DNA of 64,000 bases from Amoebophrya sp. A120 (taxonomy: Eukaryota > Sar > Dinophyceae > Syndiniales > Amoebophryaceae), in the NCBI GenBank assembly GCA_905178155.1, contig CAJINV010000008.1, forward strand, positions 3,460,013 through 3,524,012. The letters run 5' to 3'. The translations under genes and the position numbers were made by a program. The notes under the pieces are model-generated. The model was not told the DNA's origin. It saw only the letters and a program-made list of their open reading frames with translations, and searched no databases. Every line of letters starts with the position of its first letter. The first letter of the stretch is position 1. Positions 54,511 to 63,187 of this stretch are shown in pieces.

Positions 54511-57500
54511 ATGAACAACATGGAGGGTGGTGGCTCTTCTTCATCGCACCTGCACTATGGTGCGGCCATGGCCCTCGACGTGAAGGAGGATGTCGTCCCT
54601 GAGGGCCACACGGTCGAGCTCCGCGCTGACCACATGGCCGCGAAGCGGGAGCTTTTTAATCGGGAGAGGTCCATGATCACGGCGGACATCCAGGGCAGGC
54701 GGACACTGCAGCTGCCCACCCGCGATGAGGCGGTCCGGGCGAAATTGCGCGACTACGGCGTGCCCATCACGCTCTTCGGCGAAGGACCGTATTTTTTCTT
54801 TGATTTTTTGCAATCCGAGTCGCTCGTCATGTTGCAGTGTGTGAAGAGCGATACTTGATGTCCTCGTAAGTACTGTCTTCTACAACAACTTTCGTCACTG
54901 TTTTGTTTCTTGCATCAAGATCATGTGTGAGAAAAAAAAAATAGATCTTCGATTTCACTGCAGGTATGAGAGGCGCGAGCGTCTGCGCGGCATAATGACC
55001 GGGAGCCGGGACACCACGGAGTCTGGCAAAGTAGATGCGGACGGCGGCGCGCCGCAGGACGACGAGCAGCGAGAACTATTTCTTACCGTCGGCAGCGACC
55101 TCTTGAGGGAGCGAAGAAAAGGAATAGCAAAGTATGATATTATGATAATGATTTTTACGACCAAAAAAAAAACAAGCCGAGTAAAGGGAATTCTTTATCG
55201 AGCATTTTATTTCTACTCCTAAAGTATCTTTACAAGGAAAAATCGCATCAAAATGAAAACCCTGTACTCTAGGTTTTCCTTCGCAGCCGCGCAAGCGCGG
55301 TTGGATCAGGAGCGCGAGGACGAAAAGATTCGCGCCGCGCGGGAAGAGGAGAACGAGAAATTTTGCCAGCACGTCACGGACACCGTCTCCATTGAGCTGT
55401 CGCAGGTCGGCGACACGCGGCCGCTGACGCAAGGCCGTTTTTCAAAGGACGGAAACGTCTTCGCCACGAGTAGCTGGACCGGCCACATAAAACTGTGGAA
55501 CAGCCCGCAGGGCACGCATTTTCGCACCCTGCACTCCGGCGTGGAGACCCGTGCGCACGGGGTCTGTTTCGCCAATCTGGACAACAACACCGCGTTGATG
55601 GATACAGCTGCTGCTGCGTCAACTACAAGCGACAATTCTGCTGGTCCACCGCAGCGACTGCATCACTTGGCGGGCGCCATGGCCAATGGCTCGGTGTGCG
55701 TCTGGCGCAGCGACCAGGAGCTGCCGCTTTGCACACTGAAGGGCCATATGCATTGCAATTATGTCTGGGTCTGGGAGGATGCGAACTTGTCATGCTAAGT
55801 CTGGATCGTACAAAAATTTGTGTTGCATGACTGCCAACAGCTGTCCAGTTTTGAACAAGTTTAGAGGCAGTTTGTCATGCAGGATAGGCATGCTAGGGAC
55901 GTCGCAGAACCTGTCATGCTAGGTCCTGCATTCCAAACCTCATGCGGCATGGAAAATATGCATGAGAAGTTTGCATTCTTCCAGACCCAGACATTTTTAC
56001 ATTTGATAGGCCACGAGGACCGCGTGAACCGGGTCGCCTTCCACCCGTCGGGCGCAAACTTAGTCGCTTCCACCAGTCACGACCAGACCTGGCGGCTTTG
56101 GGACGTGGAACGGCAAACAGAGCTGCTTTGTCAGGAGGGCCATTCCAGTGGTACAGTTTTTTTTGGCAGCATACTGAGAAGTTTTCTTTGCAACCTTTTC
56201 TCGTCTCTGCGCAAAAATCACAAAATGTTTGCATGCTCGTTCACGTTGTAGTTGTTGGTCTAGTTGTCGCGCAAGTGCATAGAAGTTGAGGGTGTGTTGT
56301 AGTTGCAACGAACACCAAAATGATGTTGACTTGATTGCAACATCATTTTTCCGAATCGCACTTCTGCAGGTGTTTACGGACTCGCAATACATCCGGATGG
56401 CAGTCTGCTGTGCACCACCGATCTGGGCGGCATCTGTCGCGTTTGGGACCTCCGAACAGGGCGCACCGTGCTGCCACTGCAGGTAAGGGCGAGATCCTGT
56501 TTTCTTTTCATTTCAATTCACGCTATTGAATTACAATTCAATTCACAATCGAGTTTGCATTTGGTAGTATCCAAATTGGAAGTAGTAGAAATCTCTCATC
56601 GATGGCTGATCTCCACTCCTAATCGGTTTATTTCATCACAGGGCCACTACGAGCAAGTCCTCGCTTGCGACTTTAACCAGCGCGGCTTTCTGCTCGCGAC
56701 AGTACGAAGTGCGAATTTGAACTGGATCATTTCGGGATCTGGAAAGTTGTAAGACCATTCGTGGCCTGTTGTAGTTTGTGCCACTACGTTGCTTGTAGTT
56801 TCTGACTCTGCATGAGGGCGACTACTGAAGCTGAAGGATCCTGGTCGTTGTATATGTAAGTACGCTACTACCTAGTGCTATTCCAGACCCGCGAGCATAA
56901 AGTTCGTTTTTGCACTGGATACTCGGCGAGTGACGACAACACCGTGCGTTTTTGGGACCTGCGGAAGCGCAAGTGCGCCAACACGCTGCAGGCGCTATCA
57001 ACTGTAAAAATGTCTGGGTCTGGAAGATTCTGAAACTTGTCATGTACGTTTTGCATGAGTCATGATGTCTGTGATCCATACCCTAGCAATACAGATTTTT
57101 TGAGGGCTTCTTGATGCCTATTACGCATGACAAATGCCTTCCCAGCGTAGCAAAAATGCCAGCACGTGTACAGATGCGACAGGAGTCTGCTTGCGGACAA
57201 AATAAAACAAGGGGGGAAAGGCAAGAAAGGGCAAAGTGACTGCATGACGAAAATATGGGTAAAACACACGGAAAAGGAAGAGGCCACGACGGTAACAGTA
57301 GAGGAATGGAAAGGGAAAGAAGAGCACATGGCAACAATTGAAACGAGGCAGGATCACCTAAAGACAGAAGTTAGGACAGAAGAACGAAAATTCGTAGCGT
57401 ATTGCAATAACGCCATGAGAGCGATAGAGATGGTGAAGAAGCAGCAACGCGAAGGGAGTGGAGGTGTGTGCGTGTGCTTGCTGGATTACGACGAGATGAA

Positions 57501-60129
57501 AGAGAAAACGCGGGGGCTCCTGCGGAAAGAACAAGGGATAGCGCTAGAGCTGCAGGAGGAAATAGAAAAAGCAGAGGAACAGATCCCGGGATTAATAGTA
57601 GCCAGGCGCTGGGGGAAGCAGAACGCGCCCAAAACCCTCGCAAAGAGAGAAGCACAAGGGGGCTATACAGAAGTGATACCCTTGAAGGTGGCAAACGTAT
57701 CGAAGCACGACGACGAATATGCCGAATGGGTTCAGTACGATTTCGGGGCAAAAAATGTGCCGACAAAACCGGTCTGGGAATGGCCGGAAATGTCAAAAAT
57801 AGAAAGACAAGTGTACATCTACCGGAAGATTATAGGAGATGAAAAGAAAGAAGGGCAGAAAACGGAGAAGGGAAGCGGTGAAGGCGGGGACGGCAGAAAG
57901 AAAGGCAGCGCAGGAGAGAGGAAGGGGAAGGGGGCAGGCAGCAGTGCGAAGGAAAACGCTCGCTGCGGAAAAGGCCCCAAGGGGAACACTGCGCCGATGG
58001 ACACGAGCAGGGAGATAGGCAACGGGTCATTAGCAGAAACAATCAGAAAAATGGTAGAAGGGGAAAAGATAAGAGCACAAAAAGAAGGAAGTGAAATGCT
58101 GCAGAGGGCGCTGGATATAATAGGAAGAGCCACAGACCTACTAGAAACAGCCGAAGACGTTCCACTAGAATCCCGCGCGACGCCGAGCAGCAGCACCAGG
58201 AGAGACGTGCCGGAAATAACAGAAGGGCGAAATGAATCAAAAAAAGAAGAAAAGGACGAAACAGAGGAAGATGCGTATTTCTACCCGGCGCAGGAGTATC
58301 AGGGAAGCCGCCCAGGATACGTGTACAAACTTGGGCATTTTGGCATGGGGTATTATAAGGATCAAGGACCGGAGGAGGCAACGCGGGAGATGTTTCAAAA
58401 AATTACGATAGGGGGGCCAGGAGGCAAACTGCCCAAGAGGGAAGTTTCGAAAGAACAGAAAACAGCGAGCAAAGAAGTTGCAGGAGATGCGACGCGACAT
58501 GAGAAGAACACGCAGCAAGTGCGCCAAGTGCCGGAAAAGGAGGACGAAACAGAAGCGACAGCACGAGAAGCAGCAGAACCAGGTGGAGAAGGGGGATTTG
58601 GAGGACTGAAGAAGAAAATCGCTAAAGATATAAGCGAAACAGAGATGGCAAAACAAAGAAGATAAAAAGGAAGAAAAAAGATTCCCAACGCTGGAGGAGC
58701 TGAACGAGAGGGACCGGAAGCGGGACCGCGAAGAGGCAGCGGAGCGGGAAGAGGAGCGCAAGCGGCAGGAAGAATGGAGATCTATGAAAAGACTGAAGTA
58801 TGGAAATCCATTACAAGATGAGTTAGCCCAGAGGTATAGGAACATGCGCTGAGAAATAATGATGAAGGAAATGTCCAAAAATGATGAAAGAAAGAGAACA
58901 GAGAACGAAACATAAGGACGCATAATGGGGGCACAGTGTTCTGGGCGTCGGCGGAGGGGAGAGGAAGCAGAGGAAAGAAAAAGAAAGAGAAGAAAGAAAG
59001 TGGCTCCCTTGGTCGTCACAGCTAGCCTGCAAGGGCTCCGTTTCCGCCAGCTAAAAGGCACGGCGCTGCTAATCATTTCGTCCTCGCCAGCCGGTAGGCA
59101 CGGCGCTGCTATCCCGTCGTCGTCATTGCGTCCCTTTTACTAGTAGGTGGCAACAGGGTTGCTAAGTTAAAGACTGCGCTAAGGCAGCGCCCCCCTTCCC
59201 CAAGGGGCCCCCCGGGGCGGGCGCGGTGGCGGCTCTGCTAACGCGGAGCTTCAAAGTCCGATTCTACCTATGCGCATAAAAAGGGTGCGCGGAAGCAGGT
59301 CGGTAAAGTGCTTGAAAGGGGCATGCTTTGGGGTTGCCCGGCATCGTGATAGGGTCAACGTGTGTGACCAATAGACCCCCTGTATATCATAGCGCGCAAC
59401 CGACCACAAAAGCAGTAGCGTTTTACGTTTGTAAGAATAACCCCGCAAGGCAACACTGGAGCTCCACCTTGCTCGCGGGCTTGGATGGTAAATCAGGTCA
59501 GCCACATCTAACGCCCACAGGCCGTATACACGCGTAAGAAATCGGAAACGGTTCAGCGGATGCGGTCGGGTGGTACCTGTAGGACGTGGAACGGGTGTCC
59601 ACCTAGGGGTATTGGCAGAGGCTGAATCTGTTCTAACGCCACGGCTTTGGCAGAGGCTAAATCTGTTCTAACGCCACCCTGACAGGAGTCAAATGTCAAA
59701 GCGATACGATACGAGCGTAGCAAAAATGGCACTTCCTTTGGTACTCATGCAATATATACAGATTTTTTTGGAATCCAAACGCAGCATCACAAGTTGCATT
59801 CTTCCAGACCCAGACATTTTTGCATTTGATAGGCGCACAGCAAGTGCATCTCCGAGGTCCAGTTCGACGACACGGGGCGGTACTTTCTCACCTCCAGCTA
59901 CGACAAGACGGTCAAGCTGTGGAACGTGGACGACCGGCACTGCGTGAAGGTCCTGGTTGGCCACGAGGCCCGCGTGATGGGCGCGGCAATCTGTCCCGCG
60001 GTCGGACAGAATTTGAGCAGCAAGGGCCGGGCCTTGTCCGCGCTCGTCGCCTCCGTGGCCTTTGACCGGACGTTCAAGTTTTGGGCGACCAACGGAGGAT
60101 ACATCGAGGACGGGATGGACGTGGATTGA
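54511..60129 (+). CDS. PRPF4: U4/U6 snRNP protein PRP4, WD40
   Basis: Eight exons (54511-54788, 54964-55131, 55273-55746, 56014-56150, 56370-56482, 56642-56701, 56887-56995, 59837-60129) give 543 residues. The N-terminal PRP4/SFM motif is clear across the first GT-AG intron: [20 protein letters not shown] then [12 protein letters not shown]40 repeats follow ([63 protein letters not shown]). Family role: core tri-snRNP component for spliceosome assembly. Five introns are GT-AG (54789-54963, 55132-55272, 56151-56369, 56483-56641, 56702-56886). Two are introners, one enlarged to 2836 bp by a nested insertion. A splicing factor therefore needs introner removal for its own production. Confidence 0.9.
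55747..56008 (+). mobile_element. introner element, family A (reverse orientation), TSD GGCCA
   Basis: This 262-bp unit begins TATGCATTGCAATTATG and ends CATTTTTACATTTGATA, with GGCCA on both sides. Excision restores [17 protein letters not shown] of a WD40 repeat. A GC-AG cut is possible here. The interior matches the reverse orientation. Confidence 0.9.
57244..58665 (+). CDS. ORF of nested element, Lys/Glu-rich, unrecognised
   Basis: This ORF has 473 residues from the ATG at 57244. The frame is open back almost to the element's 5' end. The protein is highly charged. A coiled-coil N-terminal half ([16 protein letters not shown]) is followed by a more ordered stretch ([20 protein letters not shown]), then basic low complexity. 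A short block with aromatic residues ([20 protein letters not shown]) comes next, then a charged tail. Codon use favours A-rich codons (AGA, ATA, GAA), unlike neighbouring genes. A gag-like or nucleic-acid-binding role is a guess from composition. It lies inside an intron of PRP4 in the sense direction. Confidence 0.5.
   Translation: MTKIWVKHTEKEEATTVTVEEWKGKEEHMATIETRQDHLKTEVRTEERKFVAYCNNAMRAIEMVKKQQREGSGGVCVCLLDYDEMKEKTRGLLRKEQGIALELQEEIEKAEEQIPGLIVARRWGKQNAPKTLAKREAQGGYTEVIPLKVANVSKHDDEYAEWVQYDFGAKNVPTKPVWEWPEMSKIERQVYIYRKIIGDEKKEGQKTEKGSGEGGDGRKKGSAGERKGKGAGSSAKENARCGKGPKGNTAPMDTSREIGNGSLAETIRKMVEGEKIRAQKEGSEMLQRALDIIGRATDLLETAEDVPLESRATPSSSTRRDVPEITEGRNESKKEEKDETEEDAYFYPAQEYQGSRPGYVYKLGHFGMGYYKDQGPEEATREMFQKITIGGPGGKLPKREVSKEQKTASKEVAGDATRHEKNTQQVRQVPEKEDETEATAREAAEPGGEGGFGGLKKKIAKDISETEMAKQRR
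58669..58852 (+). CDS. short downstream ORF of nested element, shifted frame
   Basis: Immediately after the main ORF, in a shifted frame, an open stretch of about 60 codons reads [19 protein letters not shown] and ends YRNMR before TGA. It has no good start codon. It may be translated by frameshifting from the main ORF, or the true ORF may be broken by an indel. Confidence 0.3.
59045..59124 (+). repeat. two-copy 40-bp tandem repeat in nested element
   Basis: The unit CGCCAGC...AGGCACGGCGCTGCT occurs at 59045 and 59085 with a 40-bp period. The AGGCACGGCGCTGCT core is identical in both copies. Confidence 0.75.
59170..59275 (+). other. GC-rich hairpin cluster with tRNA-like box sequences
   Basis: Consecutive short perfect hairpins occur: GCGCT/AGCGC, CCCCTT/AAGGGG and GCCCC/GGGGC. 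They are followed by GGGCGCGGTGG, resembling a pol III A box, a GCTCTG/CGGAGC stem, and GTCCGATTC, resembling a B box. No acceptor stem forms, so it is not called a tRNA gene. Confidence 0.4.
59612..59677 (+). repeat. two-copy 35-bp tandem repeat near 3' end of nested element
   Basis: TTGGCAGAGGCT, one varying base, then AATCTGTTCTAACGCCAC, occurs at 59612 and again at 59647 (35-bp period), close to the element's 3' border. Confidence 0.8.
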
Positions 60130-61385
60130 GGAAAGAAGTAGACACGGAACTGCAAGCACTTTAGTATTTGCAGTCCTGTTGTCTGTTTGAATGGGATGAA
60201 AATTGACATACATGAAGCTCCTCATACCGCATGCTCCTCCATCCGGAGCGGAACAAGAAAAGGAGCGCGCCCGCCCTGTGACTTCTTACCTCGTTTTCCA
60301 CTAGACGCACAGAAGTAGAGAACGCAAGTAAAAACGAACGCGGTACGGGAAACCAGTCTGGAGGCTGGAACACCGTATAGAGAGAACCGAATATTAAGCG
60401 ACACTAATATTACTTTCGCCATTTTTTCCATCACAGTTGTAAGACGACAACTTGGTGGTGGTGACCGATTTCTTTTGCCTAGAGGACTCTCTGCGAGAAA
60501 AGCGGGATCAAAGGTTTTTCTCGACTCTGTTCTTGTTCGAAAGTTGTTTCAAACATTCACAGTTGGGAAGGTACAAAAAAAACATCGGCGTCGTCATAAA
60601 TCACCACAATGATTAAATCGCGCAAATAAAGAACTGCCATTTTTACCTCGGTCGGACCACAAGAAAGTATGTTGCTCAGGTTAAGTCAAGTTCTTGAAAA
60701 CAGTCGTGGACGAATGTCGACAAACAAGCTGCTCGCTGCGTTTCGCGCGAAAGCGCCCTCGGTACGAAAACAAAAGAAGGAGGAACCCTCTCTGTCTCAG
60801 CGAGGGAACGCGAACTTCCTGGGCGTCGAAGTTGAAGCTGATGCTTTTCATGGTCGGTAACTTGCTGCCTTTAAGGCACTGCACTTGCTCGGTACCAAAA
60901 ATGTTGACATTTGCAGCTGCGGACTCTCGTCTCGCAAAGGAAACTCCAAAAGCCGAGAGAGCGCTCGAAATTCGTCGTCGTTTGTTTGGCGCACCTGGCT
61001 GCTATAAGTAGAGTGAGAGGAACTACACTCCATCCTCTACGAAGACGACCTATTTCTATCGATTGCAACTTCGACAGAAAAAGACGACGTCCATTTCCCT
61101 GACGCTAGTAGTGGCAGGGAGCTATCGTTCGATTCCGAAGATACAGTCGAGCTTTTTGTTTTGTTTTCTCGGCTGAGTCATTTTCTTGCCGTTTGAAGCA
61201 GGAAAAGTTTAAGTAGCATTTCACTTACTATTAACACTTTTGAGCGGGTATTCCGTAGTGGTATTTGCAGAAGTCTTTCGAACAAGATCGTAAGAAAATA
61301 CGAATTTCCAGCTTCTGTCGCGGTTTTCGCTTTTCATCTCAGGCTCCTCAACTAGCGGCAGTAAGTGGTCATCCCTGATCAGAAA
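60130..61385. other. intergenic region, no gene seen
   Basis: About 1.25 kb between PRP4 and the LOR gene. Two ORFs of about 60-105 codons near 60669-61011 overlap in different frames and lack conserved features. Confidence 0.5.
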
Positions 61386-63187
61386 ATGAAAGCCGCATTT
61401 TCATGCTGCTGCTCGGGCAAGGAGTCCTTGAAATTAAACGAGCAGAAGCTGAGTCCGATTCATCAGGACGAAGCGGACAAGTACTCCATTTTCGGCAAGA
61501 AGTATGTGACCAGCGGCGCAAAGAATTCCGTGCTGAAGGTCAAGCAAAAGTTCTGGTCCATGACGGGAAACGACTATGACGTAATGGACATGAACGACGA
61601 CAAGGAGGAAAAGATCGCTTTCAAGGTGAAGGGAGAGAAGTGGTCCCTGCGGAAGCAGAAGAAAAAGATTTTTGACAGCGACGGGAAGCCGGTGTTTTCC
61701 ATTTTCGGCACGGGCTGGTTCCACCACAAGCAAGCGGTCAAAAAGCTTGACGCGAAGGAGGAAGAGGGGGAGCAGGACATCTGCACTGTATATTATGCCA
61801 TAGATTTTTTGACGATATTGGATACATCGTAATTTTCGTGCACTTGTTTTCAGCTCATGATCAGGATATTTTCGTGGCGTTTTGATTTTTCGCGATACAC
61901 AAATGAAAATATGTTTAAAACGACATCTTTCACAGATCAATTCCAACTGCCCCAACACGGTCCAGTACACGGAAGACGGCATTTCCGGGAAAAACAAGTT
62001 TTACCTGAAGTATATCCAGTGTGAAAGAGCGGCTCCCTCCCCAAAGTCAACATGGGCCTTTTTCTACACCAAGAACTCACCGCTTTTGGTTGTCGCTCAT
62101 GACTACAAGTTTGGGCTCAAAGCGTCATGGTGTTTAGCCAGTTGTGTAGCTGCACCAGAAAAAATCGATCGCGTCATTCGGAATCATCTAGCGTGTGAAA
62201 AAAATTTGCAGCCAACGAAAATTCGAATATTGAAAATGCTGATCATGGTGAGGTTGCACATGAGAAGCGCTGTAGTCTTCCTTGCAGACTTGCATAAAAC
62301 AAGTCTGGGGAGGTGTTGACGATGTTTTTTCACAGGATAAAGTCGCACATGTCCTACTGCGCCTACAGCGGAGGCACTATCTGGCTGCTGAAGAACCCCG
62401 ACACAACGTCCAGCCCGCTGGAGACCTCCGGTAAAGAGGGAGCCAGCCCAGCGGACACCGGGGCCATTTGCATCGCCAAGATGTACTCGCCTGTGACTGC
62501 GAAGAGCTTTGCCCTTTTATCGCCCGAGAAAACTGTAGTCGAACTTCGTTAAGAGACATCGATTTGATGACTTTAGAAATTATACAAGCGAGCTTATTTC
62601 TTGCGGCCTACAATAAACAAAAACATTAAACAAGAAGGTTTGTCTGCCTCGTTCGTGTCTGTGCATGGGCGGAAGGAATGTGGGACTCGCTCTTGCATAT
62701 CTTCTTGCAAGAAGACCAGAGCTACTTTCTGCGTTGCACCGGTTACAATGACACTTGTTGATAGGCTGCAGTTTTTTCGTGCGATAACTCCCGGGAAAGT
62801 GGACCCCGCAGGACTACGTGGTGGAGATCGCGCCCGGCGTGGATCAGGCGCTGATTCTATCCTGTTCAAAACCTTCAGTCCCACGATGTGGTGTCTGTTA
62901 CTTTTCATGTATGTTTGCGGACATGGTGTTAGTGTTCAAAAGAAAAAGGTTCAACAACTCCCACCACTTGCATGTTTTTCACGCGGAAATGGTATGATGA
63001 CTTGTAGCAGCGAGGACGTTGGATAATACTAGTTAGTAGAGTACAGTCCTTTCCCATGGTGCATGAAGATTATGCTTCTGGGAGTTCTGGGAACTACGAG
63101 CACACGGGAACCAACCGTCTTTGCACAGGATAGGATCTGGCGTGGATTCTGGCTTACGCTGAGATGGATGACGCGGACAATCACTAA
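61386..63187 (+). CDS. LURP-one-related (LOR) domain protein
   Basis: Five exons (61386-61787, 61936-62009, 62336-62513, 62788-62856, 63137-63187) give 257 residues. Introns 1 and 2 are GT-AG (61788-61935 and 62010-62335); introns 3 and 4 are introner-like. The N-terminus MKAAFSCCCSGK carries a Cys cluster suited to S-acylation. The body follows the tubby-like LOR barrel: DKYSIFGKKYVTSGAKN, IAFKVKGEKWSLRKQKKKIF with DSDGKPVFSIF. After joining exons 3-5 it reads WTPQDYVVEIAPGVDQALIL then AWILAYAEMDDADNH, the typical LOR C-terminal helix. Recovering this C-terminus supports the exon model. The biochemical role of LOR proteins is poorly defined; membrane or phosphoinositide association is plausible. 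Confidence 0.8.
62518..62786 (+). mobile_element. introner-like element, diverged, degraded TSD
   Basis: This 269-bp unit begins TATCGCCCGAGAAAACTG. The reverse complement of its 3' end is TATCGCACGAAAAAACTG, 16 of 18 identical. The flanks no longer match well. Joining GCC to CTC gives KSFALPGKWTPQDYVV in frame. Confidence 0.65.
62858..63132 (+). mobile_element. introner-like element, related to family F ends
   Basis: This 275-bp unit begins TATCCTGTTCAAAACC. The reverse complement of its 3' end is TATCCTGTGCAAAGAC. The flanks GATTC and GGATC partly match. Excision restores the LOR C-terminus (DQALILAWILAYAEMDD). Confidence 0.65.

Larger units (their letters stand above)
57159..59713 (+). 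mobile_element. unclassified mobile element nested in an introner
   Basis: This 2555-bp insert is bounded by AGCGTAGCAAAAATG at 57144-57158 and 59714-59728, a perfect 15-bp target duplication. It has no inverted ends and no terminal A-run; a 10-bp GACAGGAGTC occurs near both ends (57178 and 59681). The 5' 60% is purine-rich and coding. The 3' part is GC-rich with hairpins and two tandem repeats. The long, exact duplication suggests target-primed or staggered-cut insertion. No reverse transcriptase, transposase or integrase motif is visible, so it may be non-autonomous. Confidence 0.8.
56996..59831 (+). mobile_element. introner element, family A, TSD GGCGC, with nested 2.6-kb insertion
   Basis: The element begins TATCAACTGTAAAAATG and ends CATTTTTGCATTTGATA, with GGCGC on both sides. 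Excision restores [15 protein letters not shown] of PRP4. Subtracting the nested insertion and one 15-bp repeat (2570 bp) leaves 266 bp, the usual family-A size. Its two halves align with the copy at 1306. Confidence 0.9.

Noticed and set aside
59212-59275. A tRNA gene
   Set aside because: A- and B-box-like sequences and an anticodon-like stem are present, but the acceptor arms do not pair and the loop has the wrong size.
57178-59690. LTR structure for the nested element, from GACAGGAGTC near both ends
   Set aside because: The match is only 10 bp, is not at the exact borders, and no gag-pol motifs or primer-binding site are visible.
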